Assembly: GCA_029266035.1 (NCBI GenBank)
Contig: JAJUFH010000015.1
Location: forward strand, 1 to 64,000
Source of the DNA: Sinomicrobium sp.
GTDB lineage: Bacteria > Bacteroidota > Bacteroidia > Flavobacteriales > Flavobacteriaceae
Length of the DNA: 64,000 nucleotides
Direction of reading: 5' to 3'
Made by a program: the position numbers and the translations under genes. Below the pieces are notes generated by a model that worked only from the letters and a program-made list of their open reading frames with translations, did no database searches and had not been told where the DNA came from. Of the stretch, positions 8,832-18,117 are shown in pieces; within the stretch, counting starts at the first letter, position 1; each line of letters opens with the position of its first letter.

Positions 8832-9251
8832 ATGGGATTTTTTAAAGATTTTAAATCGTTTTTACTAAAGGGAGATATTGTAAACCTCTCTACTGCAGTA
8901 ATCGTAGCAGGAGCCTTTGGGAAAATTGTATCCTCGTTTACCAACGACATACTCATGCCACCTATCGGGATGGTGCTCGGCAATGTCAATTTCTCTGAAC
9001 TCAAATGGATCCTACAGGAAGCCGTAATCAACGCCGCAGGCGAAGTAACCACAGAAGCAGTAACTATCAATTACGGTAGCTTTATACAGTTTATCATCGA
9101 TTTCGTCATTATCGGTTTCTGTATTTTTGTCATACTAAAGGCCTACGAAAAAACACAGAAGAAAGAAGAAGAAGCACCCGCAGCTCCTGCAGGACCTACT
9201 CAAGAAGAACTCCTCGCAGAAATTCGGGATCTGTTGAAAGAAAAGAAGTAG
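8832..9251 (+). CDS. mscL: Large-conductance mechanosensitive channel MscL
   Basis: A 139-residue inner-membrane channel that opens under high membrane tension and releases solutes during hypo-osmotic shock. The N-terminal amphipathic helix MGFFKDFKSFLLKGDIVNLS leads into TM1 (AVIVAGAFGKIVSSFTNDILMPPIG), the pore-lining helix with small residues, and TM2 is FIQFIIDFVIIGFCIFVILKAY. The cytoplasmic C-terminal helix (EELLAEIRDLLKEKK) is preserved. Length and architecture are normal. An intrinsic terminator follows, so this is a single-gene unit or the end of a unit with the DUF2723 gene. Confidence 0.97.
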   Translation: MGFFKDFKSFLLKGDIVNLSTAVIVAGAFGKIVSSFTNDILMPPIGMVLGNVNFSELKWILQEAVINAAGEVTTEAVTINYGSFIQFIIDFVIIGFCIFVILKAYEKTQKKEEEAPAAPAGPTQEELLAEIRDLLKEKK

Positions 9252-9276
9252 ACCGCTTCACTCATATTCAATCTTA

Positions 9277-9306
9277 AACCCTCCCCCGTGGAGGGTTCTT
9301 TTTTTG
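9277..9306 (+). terminator. Intrinsic terminator of mscL
   Basis: AACCCTCC and GGAGGGTT arms around a short CG-rich loop, followed by a T-rich run to 9306. It lies 25 bp after the mscL stop. Confidence 0.8.
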
Positions 9307-9439
9307 TGGAAACGCTCAATAGAAAGCGAAAAAGATACAACAACACAACGTCAAGGCCGGAGATTCCTCCTACCGTTGGAATGATGTAAGTTACAAATAA
9401 AACATTTTGTTTTAAAATTATAATTCTTTAGCATATAGC

Positions 9440-9469
9440 TTGCGGGTACTTTTTTTATAATTACTTTTG
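9440..9469 (+). promoter_or_regulatory. Promoter of asd
   Basis: TTG (9440-9442), a 19-base spacer, then TACTTTTG (9462-9469), a full match to the Bacteroidota promoter. The leader to the ATG at 9512 is about 37 nt. Confidence 0.65.
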
Positions 9470-9511
9470 CTCTCCAGTTAGATTGTTTAACCCTTGATGG
9501 AATATAAGCAT

Positions 9512-10504
9512 ATGAAAGTTGCTGTTGTAGGTGCCACCGGAATGGTTGGCGAAGTCATGTTGCAGGTATTGGCAGAGCGCCGTTTTCCGGTAACAGAATT
9601 ATTAGTCGTCGCTTCGGAAAGATCGGTAGGAAAAGAGATCACTTTTGAAGGTAAAACGTATAAAGTTATCGGTTTAGCTGATGCGGTAGCTGCCAAACCC
9701 GATGTTGCCCTCTTCTCTGCAGGTGGAGCTACTTCTCTGGAATGGGCTCCGAAATTTGCAGCTGCCGGTACCACTGTAGTTGACAACTCTTCGGCTTGGC
9801 GTATGGATCCTGACAAAAAACTGGTAGTACCCGAAATTAATGCCGACCAACTTACCCCTGAAGATAAAATAATCGCAAATCCAAACTGTTCTACCATTCA
9901 GATGGTAATGGCTCTGGCTCCGCTACACAAAAAATACGGCATAGAACGAGTGGTAGTCTCTACCTATCAATCTATTACCGGTACAGGAGTAAAAGCTGTA
10001 CAGCAACTTGAAAACGAATATCAGGGCATTCAGGGTGAAATGGCGTATCCCTACCCCATCCACCGCAATGCACTTCCTCACTGCGATGTGTTTGAAGACA
10101 ATGGCTATACCAAAGAGGAGATGAAACTGATACGTGAAACGCACAAAATACTCAGAGACGACAGCATAGCGGTAACTTCAACTGCCATACGAATTCCTGT
10201 CGTAGGAGGTCATAGCGAATCGGTAAACATTCAGTTAAAGAGTGATTTCGAATTGGAAGACATAAGAAAAATACTCAATGAAACTCCCGGTATTACAGTT
10301 CAAGACAACACCGATACCAATACCTACCCCATGCCGCTTTATGCCCACGGGAAGGACGATGTTTTTGTAGGCCGTATCAGGAGAGACTTTTCACAACCGA
10401 ATAGCCTCAATATGTGGATTGTAGCCGACAACCTCCGCAAGGGAGCCGCCACCAATACGGTACAAATTGCAGAATATCTAGCAGCCAATAATCTCATTGG
10501 CTAA
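9512..10504 (+). CDS. asd: Aspartate-semialdehyde dehydrogenase
   Basis: Reduces 4-phospho-L-aspartate to aspartate semialdehyde with NADPH, the branch point to lysine/diaminopimelate, threonine and methionine. It has 330 residues from MKVAVVGATGMVGEV, where the dinucleotide-binding loop begins; an in-frame ATG at 9494 would add six residues before it. The catalytic cysteine is in NPNCSTIQMVMAL, the substrate-binding region follows at STYQSITGTGVKAV, and the general-base histidine is in RIPVVGGHSESV. Normal length, single gene with its own promoter. It is followed by an unusual nested hairpin rather than a standard terminator. Confidence 0.97.
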   Translation: MKVAVVGATGMVGEVMLQVLAERRFPVTELLVVASERSVGKEITFEGKTYKVIGLADAVAAKPDVALFSAGGATSLEWAPKFAAAGTTVVDNSSAWRMDPDKKLVVPEINADQLTPEDKIIANPNCSTIQMVMALAPLHKKYGIERVVVSTYQSITGTGVKAVQQLENEYQGIQGEMAYPYPIHRNALPHCDVFEDNGYTKEEMKLIRETHKILRDDSIAVTSTAIRIPVVGGHSESVNIQLKSDFELEDIRKILNETPGITVQDNTDTNTYPMPLYAHGKDDVFVGRIRRDFSQPNSLNMWIVADNLRKGAATNTVQIAEYLAANNLIG

Positions 10505-10511
10505 TACCTCT

Positions 10512-10601
10512 GTTGAGGAGGTGTATAAAAGAAGTAAATTCCACAAAAAACTGTTCCTGAAAATCGCGGAATTTACTTTGTGATTTGCACACCTCCTCAA
10601 C
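10512..10601 (+). repeat. Nested inverted repeat (long hairpin) downstream of asd
   Basis: Outer arms GTTGAGGAGGTGT (10512-10524) and ACACCTCCTCAAC (10589-10601) are a perfect 13-bp pair. Inside them a second perfect 11-bp pair, AAGTAAATTCC (10532-10542) and GGAATTTACTT (10568-10578), closes a 25-nt loop. A T-run after the outer arm is missing, so it is not a textbook terminator. It could be a 3' structure of asd mRNA or a small palindromic repeat element. Confidence 0.75.
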
Positions 10602-10670
10602 CTATATCACTCCAAAACCGGAGAGATCCACTACATTTAGCATTTCTCATCACTTCAATATTTTGTTAAA

Positions 10671-10705
10671 AACCTCCCTTCCTCTCTCGCATTTTTATAC
10701 TTTTG
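10671..10705 (+). promoter_or_regulatory. Promoter of the probable metal-uptake operon, near-leaderless
   Basis: TTTTG (10671-10675), a 22-base spacer, then TACTTTTG (10698-10705). The ATG at 10711 is only five bases after the -7 element, so the mRNA would start at or within a few bases of the start codon. Confidence 0.55.
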
Positions 10706-10710
10706 TTCGA

Positions 10711-11034
10711 ATGAAAGCCTTGAGAGTTCATATCAGTACTTTACTCATTGGTGCGGTACTATTTTCAATAGTGTTCCGATCCTTTCACACCATAGATCAC
10801 GCCTCTCATCTTATTCCTATACCGACAGAAAAACAAACTGCACTACACACACCAGTAGACAAATGTCCGGTATGCGACTTTAAGTTGTCGGTATTTAACA
10901 CCCCTGAAATTTTAAACTTCACACCCGTCAATATCATTGTCCAAACCGAACATTTGGTATTGCACACCTCACCAGATCTCTCTGCATACCTCCAGGGCTA
11001 TTCCCTCAGAGGGCCTCCCTCCTCCTGGAGCTGA
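10711..11034 (+). CDS. Small membrane-anchored protein with CPVCDF motif, first gene of TonB receptor operon
   Basis: About 107 residues with one N-terminal hydrophobic helix (ISTLLIGAVLFSIVFRSF) and a short periplasmic domain. It contains His residues (HTIDHASH) and a Cys-x-x-Cys pair in KCPVCDFKLS, which could bind a metal ion. The open frame extends upstream to 10585, but the promoter position supports the ATG at 10711. The TonB receptor gene starts 61 bp downstream. I know proteins of this kind next to TonB receptors in Flavobacteria, but not a proven function. A role in metal sensing or handling is inference. Confidence 0.7.
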   Translation: MKALRVHISTLLIGAVLFSIVFRSFHTIDHASHLIPIPTEKQTALHTPVDKCPVCDFKLSVFNTPEILNFTPVNIIVQTEHLVLHTSPDLSAYLQGYSLRGPPSSWS

Positions 11035-11094
11035 TACACTGATATTCCCTATATCCGTTTACTTATTTGCAGATATTAATCTAAATTATTTTTT

Positions 11095-13509
11095 ATGAAG
11101 CTGACATATTCATTGTTAGTACTTTTTGCTTTTTGGGCATTTCCACAACATTGCTTATCACAAGACTGTAAGGCCGTATTTAAAGGTAGAGTGACCGACT
11201 TTCACGACGGCCATCCCCTAGAAAATTCCCTTGTAAAAATATACAATACCGACAAAGTCACTGTAAGTGATATAGACGGCTATTTTAGCATATCAGGGAT
11301 ATGCCCAGGCACTTATGAAGTAGAGGTTACACACGATTTGTGCACTCCTCAATTTATCACTGTCGAAATCACCAGAACTACCACCCGACAATTCACTCTA
11401 GAACACCATCTCGAAGAACTCAAGGAAGTGGTTGTAGAGGGCAGTCGCCACCATACTGTTACTTCCTCGGCAACTGAACAGATACTCCAAACGGAAACTA
11501 TTGACAAATTTAGCGCTGCCTCTATGGGTGATGCTCTTAAACAAATAAGTGGTGTTTCGTCGCTCAACACCGGGAGTGCCATAGTGAAACCCGTAATACA
11601 GGGACTGCACAGCAGCCGGATTATTACGATGAACAACGGGGTGAGACTACAGGATCAGGAATGGGGAATGGAACACGCCCCCAATCTCGATCTAAACACT
11701 GCCGGAAGTCTCGCCGTAATAAAGGGTGCCGCTGCACTGCAATACGGAGGAGACGCCGTGGGAGGAGTGATTATTGCGGAACCCCAAAAGATATCGGTAA
11801 AAGACACGCTCTACGGCAAAACTATACTTTCCGGAGCCACTAACGGCTGGGGTGGAGCACTTATCTCTTCTCTCACCAAAAGTTATAAAACCGGGTGGTA
11901 CTGGCAAGCACAAGGAACCCTAAAACGCTTCGGTGACTCCGAGACTCCGGATTACTCCCTCACCAATACAGGATATTCACAACAAGCCTTCTCTGCCCGA
12001 GCCGGACTAAACAAATTCACTTACGGATTTGAGGCCTACTACAGCTTTTATCGCAGCGAAATAGGAATACTTCGCTCTTCTCATATAGGAAGTCAGCGCG
12101 ATTTGCTACAAGCCATAAACAACAGGCAACCCTTGGTGATCGAAGACTTTTCATACGACATCAATGCGCCCAAACAACAGGTGACGCACCACCTTGCCAA
12201 AATCAACTTTTTCAAAAGGTTTGAACAACTTGGCAAATGGACGCTCCAATACAATTTTCAACAAAACAATCGACAGGAATACGACCTCAGAAAAGGAGCA
12301 CTTAAAGGTGTTCCTTCTATGGATATGAGACTCACTACGCATACTTTGAACTCAGGATTTCAATTTGATGCTCACAGCGGGAGAACGATAAACGTAGGCG
12401 TACTGCTAAGTGGTCAACACAATGTTCCGGATCCGGCAACCGGAGTGCGAAGGCTCATCCCAGATTACGAGCGCTACGATGCAGGGGTGTATGCTTCTAT
12501 CAAGCAATCGATAAACGAATCGCTGATATTTGACGCCGGAATACGCTACGATTTCAACAGAATGGACGCCGAAAAGTTCTATAAAAAAGACCGGTGGGAA
12601 AGTCAGGGCTATGACAGAGATTTCAGCAATATCATAACTGAAGACTTTGGAGACCAATGGCTCACCCATCCCGTATTTGACTATCACAATATCTCGGCCA
12701 CAGCCGGAATTCAATACCAGCTGGGCAACAATACCCTTCGGCTGAACTACGCTCTAGCCAATCGCCCTCCCAATCCCGCAGAACTGTTTAGCGACGGACT
12801 ACATCACTCGGCCGCTGCCATAGAGTTGGGAGACCTGCGCATAGATCGAGAAACCTCTCATAAGATTTCTGCGTCTTATGAGTTGAAAACACAAAAAGTA
12901 TCCTTGAGTCTTGCACCATATCTCAATACAATAGACAATTATATCCTGCTAGAACCCTCCGGGAGTGAGCTCAATATAAGAGGAGCCTTTCCGGTATGGC
13001 GATACAAACAGGTAGATGCCCTCTTTGCGGGAGTGGATTTTGATTTCCACTACGATATTTCGCCACATTGGTCCTTCGATCACAAATTTGCCTATGTACA
13101 CGCAAAAGATCGAGATAGAGATCGCCCACTGATAGCTATACCTCCTGCCAATACCTCCAATGCTATAACTTTTGTTAAGCCCGAATGGAGACAACTCACA
13201 CTGAGTCTGAGAAGTGATTACTTTTTTAAGCAAAACGAATTTCCCGACAATAATTTTACCATTTCGATTATAGAAGACGGTGCTTATGTAGATCGCGTGG
13301 CCGACATCAGCACTCCTCCCGATGCTTATCACCTACTGGGTTTTGATGCCTCAGCGACCTTTCCCCTCAGAAAAAAATCGGAAATCACCTTAGGGCTCAC
13401 CCTTAACAATTTACTCAACACCCAATACCGAGACTACCTCAATCGCCTGAGATTTTTCTCAGACGACCTCGGTCGCAATGTACAGCTGAGCATAAAGGTA
13501 AATTATTAA
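11095..13509 (+). CDS. TonB-dependent outer-membrane receptor with carboxypeptidase-like N-terminal domain
   Basis: An 804-residue outer-membrane transporter. The signal peptide ends near residue 22 (PQHCLSQ). Residues 28-112 form the carboxypeptidase regulatory-like beta-sandwich common in Bacteroidota receptors (FKGRVTDFHDGHPLENSLV). The plug domain (about 125-230) contains GDALKQISGVSSLN, VIQGLHSSRIITMNNGVRL and GGDAVGGVI. A 22-strand barrel follows, ending in the outer-membrane signal NVQLSIKVNY with a C-terminal aromatic. Several His-rich patches occur (HHLEELKE, GLHHSAAAIELG, SRHHTV). The neighbours are the CPVCDF protein upstream and a His/Asp-rich lipoprotein 21 bp downstream, which suggests a divalent metal such as zinc or copper as substrate. 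Receptor identity is firm; the substrate is inference. Confidence 0.92.
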   Translation: MKLTYSLLVLFAFWAFPQHCLSQDCKAVFKGRVTDFHDGHPLENSLVKIYNTDKVTVSDIDGYFSISGICPGTYEVEVTHDLCTPQFITVEITRTTTRQFTLEHHLEELKEVVVEGSRHHTVTSSATEQILQTETIDKFSAASMGDALKQISGVSSLNTGSAIVKPVIQGLHSSRIITMNNGVRLQDQEWGMEHAPNLDLNTAGSLAVIKGAAALQYGGDAVGGVIIAEPQKISVKDTLYGKTILSGATNGWGGALISSLTKSYKTGWYWQAQGTLKRFGDSETPDYSLTNTGYSQQAFSARAGLNKFTYGFEAYYSFYRSEIGILRSSHIGSQRDLLQAINNRQPLVIEDFSYDINAPKQQVTHHLAKINFFKRFEQLGKWTLQYNFQQNNRQEYDLRKGALKGVPSMDMRLTTHTLNSGFQFDAHSGRTINVGVLLSGQHNVPDPATGVRRLIPDYERYDAGVYASIKQSINESLIFDAGIRYDFNRMDAEKFYKKDRWESQGYDRDFSNIITEDFGDQWLTHPVFDYHNISATAGIQYQLGNNTLRLNYALANRPPNPAELFSDGLHHSAAAIELGDLRIDRETSHKISASYELKTQKVSLSLAPYLNTIDNYILLEPSGSELNIRGAFPVWRYKQVDALFAGVDFDFHYDISPHWSFDHKFAYVHAKDRDRDRPLIAIPPANTSNAITFVKPEWRQLTLSLRSDYFFKQNEFPDNNFTISIIEDGAYVDRVADISTPPDAYHLLGFDASATFPLRKKSEITLGLTLNNLLNTQYRDYLNRLRFFSDDLGRNVQLSIKVNY

Positions 13510-13530
13510 TTACGTAAACTGTAGAATATC

Positions 13531-14181
13531 ATGAAAATACTAAAATTAGCTTTGCCATCTCTACTTGCCGCACTCACCATGAGTGCCTGCTTTAACGATG
13601 ACGGTATACCAAAACCAGTAAACGAAGAGGAGCTGATTACTACGGTAACTATTACACTTAAGGCAGAGGGTGAGGAGGATGTTGTATTACAGTATGCCGA
13701 TGAGAGTGGACTTGGTCACAGTCACGACCACGAAGATGGAGATGGAGATGATCACGATGACCATGATCATGACCATGATCATGACCACGATCACGACCAC
13801 GAAGGTGTAGAAGGTAGTGCTTCCGGTCCGTTAAAATCGGGGGTCACCTATGCCGCTACCATCGTTCTCCTCAACCAGTCACTCTCTCCGGCAAAAGATG
13901 TTACTGACGAAATAAAAGAGGAAGCCGACGAACATCAGTTTTTCTACACTCCGGTGGGACTAGACATCACTACGGATTACACCGATGAGGAGTCGGATTA
14001 TATCACTGGTGGATCTGAAAATCCGGTGGGACTACAATTCACGCTCACCGCTGGGACAGCGGGACATGGTGACCTCAACGTAATTCTGAAACACCAGCCT
14101 CAAAAACCGAATACCGGCTTGGAAAACGCTGGCGGTGAAACCGATATGGAGGTCAATTTTCACCTTCATATAGAAGAGTAA
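13531..14181 (+). CDS. His/Asp-rich lipoprotein, probable metal-binding partner of the TonB receptor
   Basis: A 216-residue exported protein. The signal peptide ends in a lipobox (LTMSAC, Cys20), so it is a lipoprotein. Residues 63-91 are an almost pure His/Asp run built from HD dipeptides, a typical low-specificity zinc, copper or nickel binding tract. The rest looks like a beta-rich domain ([20 protein letters not shown], then [25 protein letters not shown]). It is the third gene of the operon, 21 bp after the receptor, and probably captures metal at the cell surface or in the periplasm. The HD tract is also repetitive at DNA level (13725-13800), so its length may vary between strains. Confidence 0.75.
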   Translation: MKILKLALPSLLAALTMSACFNDDGIPKPVNEEELITTVTITLKAEGEEDVVLQYADESGLGHSHDHEDGDGDDHDDHDHDHDHDHDHDHEGVEGSASGPLKSGVTYAATIVLLNQSLSPAKDVTDEIKEEADEHQFFYTPVGLDITTDYTDEESDYITGGSENPVGLQFTLTAGTAGHGDLNVILKHQPQKPNTGLENAGGETDMEVNFHLHIEE

Positions 14182-14257
14182 TACAAAAAAACGGTACAGG
14201 CCTTCTTACAGTTCTGTATTTTTCATACTTTTCAATAAAATTAAACACTACTACCTT

Positions 14258-16411
14258 ATGAGAAAAACAGCCATATTTGCACTGACTGCACCTCTGTTGT
14301 GGTATTCGTGCGACACAAAGGAAAATCAAATGAAAATCAAATATCCGGAAACAAAAAAAACAGAGACTACTGACATCTATTTTGGCACAGAGGTCAAAGA
14401 CCCCTATCGGTGGTTGGAAGATGACAGATCTGAAGAAACAGCCAAATGGGTAGCCGCAGAAAACAAGGTGACACAACAATACCTAGAACAAATCCCTTTT
14501 AGGCAACAACTCAAAGAACGCCTGCAAGAATTGTGGAACTACGAAAGACTGTCCTCTCCCTTTAGAGAAGGAGATTACACTTATTATTCTAAAAATGACG
14601 GTCTTCAAAATCAGTCTGTACTCTACCGAAAGAACGATGACGGAAAGGAAGAAGTATTTCTCGATCCCAACACCTTCTCTGAAGACGGAACTGTATCGCT
14701 CGGAAATATTTCGTTTACGAAAGACGGCAAACTGCTGGCCTATTCTATTTCGGAGGGAGGAAGCGACTGGCGCAAGGTTATCGTAATGGATGCTGAAACC
14801 AAAGAGATTTTGGGAGACACTCTCACCGACATCAAGTTCAGCGGTATTGCGTGGAAAGGCAATGAGGGCTTTTTCTATTCCAGTTACGACAAGCCCGAAG
14901 GCAGCGAGCTCTCGGCAAAGACAGACCAGCACAAATTGTATTTTCACAAGCTGGGCACCCCTCAAAGTGAAGATAAAATCATCTTTGGAGGCACCCCCGA
15001 ACAAAAACACAGATACGTATTTGCCGGGCTAACCGGAGATGAGCGTTACCTCTCTATATCGGCTTCAAATTCCACTTCGGGAAACAAGTTGTTTGTAAAG
15101 GATCTCAGCAATCCAGATTCGGAAATCATTACTGTACTCGATCACAGCGATAGCGACACCGGTATTCTCGACAGCCGTGGAGATACGCTTTACTTGGTTA
15201 CCAATCTCGACGCTCCAAACCAGAAGGTGGTGACCACCACTGCCTCCTCTCCACAGCCGGAGCACTGGACCGACTTGATTCCGGAAACTGAAAACGTACT
15301 GAGTGTATCAACTGGAGGCGGATATCTCTTTGCCGAATATATGGTAGATGCTATATCGAAGGTATACCAATATGACTACAAAGGGCAACAGATGAGGGAA
15401 ATAGCATTACCTGGACTGGGGACTTCGAGTGGGTTTTCGGGAAAAGAAGATCAACAAGTATTGTATTACTCCTTTACCAACTACAACACTCCGGGAAGAA
15501 TTTATTCGTATAATGTAATCGATGGAACATCTGAACTATACTGGGAACCAAAAATAAACTTTACACCCGAAGACTACATTTCAGAACAGCTGTTTTACAA
15601 CTCTAAGGACGGCACTCGTATTCCTATAATTATCACCTATAAAAAAGGAACGGAACTAAACGGTAAAAACCCTACTATACTGTACGGTTATGGCGGATTT
15701 AACATAAGTCTTCAACCCTCTTTCAGTACGGCAAATGCCATTTGGCTCGAACAGGGCGGTATCTATGCAGTAGCCAATCTGCGAGGTGGAGGCGAATACG
15801 GCAAGAAGTGGCACGATGCGGGAACTAAAATGCAGAAACAGAATGTATTTGACGATTTTATCGCCGCAGCAGAATACCTTATTCAACAACAGTACACCTC
15901 ATCGCAATACCTCGCCATAAGAGGGGGCTCAAACGGAGGACTTCTGGTAGGAGCTACCATGACACAGCGCCCCGATTTGATGAAAGTGGCATTACCCGCA
16001 GTGGGGGTACTAGACATGCTTAGATACCACACCTTTACCGCCGGTGCAGGATGGGGCTATGACTATGGAACTTCTGAAGACAGTGAAGAAATGTTTAAAT
16101 ACCTTTTAGGATATTCGCCTCTGCACAATATCAAAGACAACACGACCTATCCGTCTACCTTGATTACCACTGCCGATCACGACGATCGTGTAGTACCCGC
16201 ACACAGCTTTAAGTTTGCAGCTACCTTACAGGAAAAACACTCAGGTAAAAACCCTGTACTCATCAGGATAGAAACCGACGCAGGCCACGGAGCCGGTACT
16301 CCCGTAAGTAAAACCATAGAACAAACAGCTGATATTTTTGGGTTTACACTCTATGAAATGGGGTATAGAACCCTGCCTGTACAGGCTGAAAAGTCTTCTG
16401 TAGAAGAATAA
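14258..16411 (+). CDS. Prolyl oligopeptidase family serine peptidase (S9A), lipoprotein
   Basis: Cleaves short peptides after proline. It has 717 residues. The first 20 form a lipoprotein signal ending in LWYSC, so the enzyme is exported and lipid-anchored, as is common in this phylum. The N-terminal region and seven-bladed propeller contain the family opening [22 protein letters not shown]. The C-terminal alpha/beta hydrolase domain has the nucleophile Ser558 in GGSNGG, the acid in [14 protein letters not shown] and the His in DAGHGAGTP. All catalytic residues are present and length is normal. It follows the metal operon by 77 bp but is functionally unrelated. A strong terminator lies just downstream. 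Confidence 0.95.
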   Translation: MRKTAIFALTAPLLWYSCDTKENQMKIKYPETKKTETTDIYFGTEVKDPYRWLEDDRSEETAKWVAAENKVTQQYLEQIPFRQQLKERLQELWNYERLSSPFREGDYTYYSKNDGLQNQSVLYRKNDDGKEEVFLDPNTFSEDGTVSLGNISFTKDGKLLAYSISEGGSDWRKVIVMDAETKEILGDTLTDIKFSGIAWKGNEGFFYSSYDKPEGSELSAKTDQHKLYFHKLGTPQSEDKIIFGGTPEQKHRYVFAGLTGDERYLSISASNSTSGNKLFVKDLSNPDSEIITVLDHSDSDTGILDSRGDTLYLVTNLDAPNQKVVTTTASSPQPEHWTDLIPETENVLSVSTGGGYLFAEYMVDAISKVYQYDYKGQQMREIALPGLGTSSGFSGKEDQQVLYYSFTNYNTPGRIYSYNVIDGTSELYWEPKINFTPEDYISEQLFYNSKDGTRIPIIITYKKGTELNGKNPTILYGYGGFNISLQPSFSTANAIWLEQGGIYAVANLRGGGEYGKKWHDAGTKMQKQNVFDDFIAAAEYLIQQQYTSSQYLAIRGGSNGGLLVGATMTQRPDLMKVALPAVGVLDMLRYHTFTAGAGWGYDYGTSEDSEEMFKYLLGYSPLHNIKDNTTYPSTLITTADHDDRVVPAHSFKFAATLQEKHSGKNPVLIRIETDAGHGAGTPVSKTIEQTADIFGFTLYEMGYRTLPVQAEKSSVEE

Positions 16412-16421
16412 AAACCTACAC

Positions 16422-16466
16422 AATCCGCTTCGAAACCATGATCTGGATTTCGAAGCGGATTATTTT
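16422..16466. terminator. Bidirectional intrinsic terminator between converging genes
   Basis: Perfect 14-bp arms AATCCGCTTCGAAA (16422-16435) and TTTCGAAGCGGATT (16448-16461) followed by a short T-tract. It separates the peptidase gene from the convergent thioredoxin-like gene, whose stop codon overlaps the tail. Confidence 0.85.
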
Positions 16467-16761
16467 ACACGTATTCTTGTAACAGACCTATGAGAGTTTT
16501 GGCATCGAGTTCACCGCTTTGGCGCCATACCATTTCTCCTTTTTTGTATATCATCATCGTGGGTAATCCCTTCACGCGAAGTGCATTGGCCAGTTCCTGA
16601 TTTTTATCTACATCTATCTTTATCACCTTGGCTTTATCTCCCATAGCTGCCGCAACTTCTCGCAACACAGGATGCATAGCCGTAGAGGCCTCGTTCAAAT
16701 CAGTATAAAAATCCAGAAGAACAGGAATTTTGTGATCTATTAATTCACCGAATTTAGACAT
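16465..16761 (-). CDS. Thioredoxin-fold protein lacking the redox-active CxxC
   Basis: A 98-residue thioredoxin-like protein. The fold markers are conserved: the VLLDFYT strand, KAKVIKIDVDKNQELANALRVKG, the cis-proline loop GLPTMMIYKKGEMVWRQSG and the final helix. The active-site WCGPC is replaced by a stretch without any cysteine (DLNEASTAMHP), and the protein contains no cysteine at all. It therefore cannot act as a disulfide reductase and may bind or chaperone a partner. It lies 43 bp after the metallophosphoesterase gene on the same strand and may be co-transcribed. Confidence 0.88.
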   Translation of the reverse strand: MSKFGELIDHKIPVLLDFYTDLNEASTAMHPVLREVAAAMGDKAKVIKIDVDKNQELANALRVKGLPTMMIYKKGEMVWRQSGELDAKTLIGLLQEYV

Positions 16762-16804
16762 TTCTACAAGGAATTAGTATTACAAATGTAATATTTTCTG
16801 CGAA

Positions 16805-18034
16805 TTATGCGGTTTTAGCAGACTTTTTTAATTCTATTACCGTAATCTCGGGCCACATCCCGACACGACCCGGATAACCCAGAAATCCCAGTCCGCGGTT
16901 TACATTGATGTATTGCCCCATTTCTCTGTAGATTCCTGCCCAGTATTTGTAACGCCACTTTATCGGGCTCCACTTCACCAGTCCGGGGATCTCTACTCCA
17001 AACTGCATACCGTGGGTGTGTCCGCTAAGGGTGAGATGATAGTGGTAGGGGTGATTGATAACCTGCTGTTCCCAGTGAGAAGGGTCGTGACTCATCAGTA
17101 TTTTGAACGTGTCGGGTTCAATCCCCTGTGTTGCCTTTTCGAGATCTCCAGCCTTTTTAAAGCCTCCGGCACCCCAGTTCTCCACACCTATAAGGGCAAT
17201 GCGTTGTCCGTCTTTTTCTAAGTACCGGTGTTCGTTGAGCAAGAGTTCAAATCCCAACTGCCGCTGTAACTCTTTTAACTTTTCTAAATTGGCCTCTTTT
17301 TCCGCCTCGTTATCCCATCGTGCATAATCGCCGTAATCGTGATTGCCCAGCACAGAATACATCCCGTCTGCTGCTCCTAATTTTGAAAAAGTATCCATCC
17401 ACGGCAGTAATTCGTCTGCCTTGTCATTAACTATGTCGCCTGTAAACAGCAACAGATCCGATTTTTGTTCATTGATGAGATCTACAGCATAAGAAACTTT
17501 TTCCCGGTCGTCAAAGCTTCCGCTGTGAATATCCGACAGCTGAGTAATGCGATAGCCGTCGAAAGCATCTGGGAGGTCATCAAATTCTAGTTGGTACTTC
17601 AACACTCTGAAATCGTATTTCCCTTTCACCATCCCATAGAGCAATCCGCTAAACGGAATAGCTGCCAGTCCCATTCCGAGCAAACTGACAAACTTCCGGC
17701 GAGAAGGCAGCGCTATTTCGGAGCTTTTCCCACTCCATTTACCTGCGAAGGCAACCACTGTTCTCACTATGTCTTCTCCAAACAAGAAAATCACGGTGAT
17801 GAGTTGAAACAAGATTAGCATCAACAAAAAACTCGCAGCATATCCTCGAGCCCCCCTAAACCCTTTTGCTTCTCCCGGAAAGGCAAAGTGGTATAAAAAA
17901 TTACCCAAGACTACAAGAGTCACAAAGACATAGGCACACAAAACATAGGGAGATCGGCTGAGTGTTCTCACCGCTTGTAAGGAGTAAAAACTAAGACCGA
18001 CATAGAGGAGTACAAATAATATCCAGTTCAACAT
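16805..18034 (-). CDS. Membrane-anchored metallophosphoesterase
   Basis: About 409 residues from MLNWILFVLLYVGL. The open frame continues to a TTG at 18055, but the ATG at 18034 begins directly before the first membrane helix. Four helices occupy residues 1-125. The catalytic domain (about 155-400) has all calcineurin-like metal-ligand motifs: SDIHSG, FTGDIVND, LGNHDYGDY, SHDPSHW and LSGHTHG. Relatives include YkuE/YaeI-type phosphodiesterases acting on phospholipid or UDP-sugar substrates; the substrate is unknown here. It is probably co-transcribed with the thioredoxin-like gene. Confidence 0.9.
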   Translation of the reverse strand: MLNWILFVLLYVGLSFYSLQAVRTLSRSPYVLCAYVFVTLVVLGNFLYHFAFPGEAKGFRGARGYAASFLLMLILFQLITVIFLFGEDIVRTVVAFAGKWSGKSSEIALPSRRKFVSLLGMGLAAIPFSGLLYGMVKGKYDFRVLKYQLEFDDLPDAFDGYRITQLSDIHSGSFDDREKVSYAVDLINEQKSDLLLFTGDIVNDKADELLPWMDTFSKLGAADGMYSVLGNHDYGDYARWDNEAEKEANLEKLKELQRQLGFELLLNEHRYLEKDGQRIALIGVENWGAGGFKKAGDLEKATQGIEPDTFKILMSHDPSHWEQQVINHPYHYHLTLSGHTHGMQFGVEIPGLVKWSPIKWRYKYWAGIYREMGQYINVNRGLGFLGYPGRVGMWPEITVIELKKSAKTA

Positions 18035-18117
18035 ACTTAGACCTTTATCTTTCAAGGGGATAAAAATAAGGCATTACGCCAATTAGGGCTGTTATCGTTA
18101 TGTTAAAGAAAAACGGG

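Noticed and set aside
13725-13800. His/Asp codon repeats considered as a CRISPR-like or tandem array
   Set aside because: In frame within a lipoprotein gene, short dipeptide repeats without spacers.
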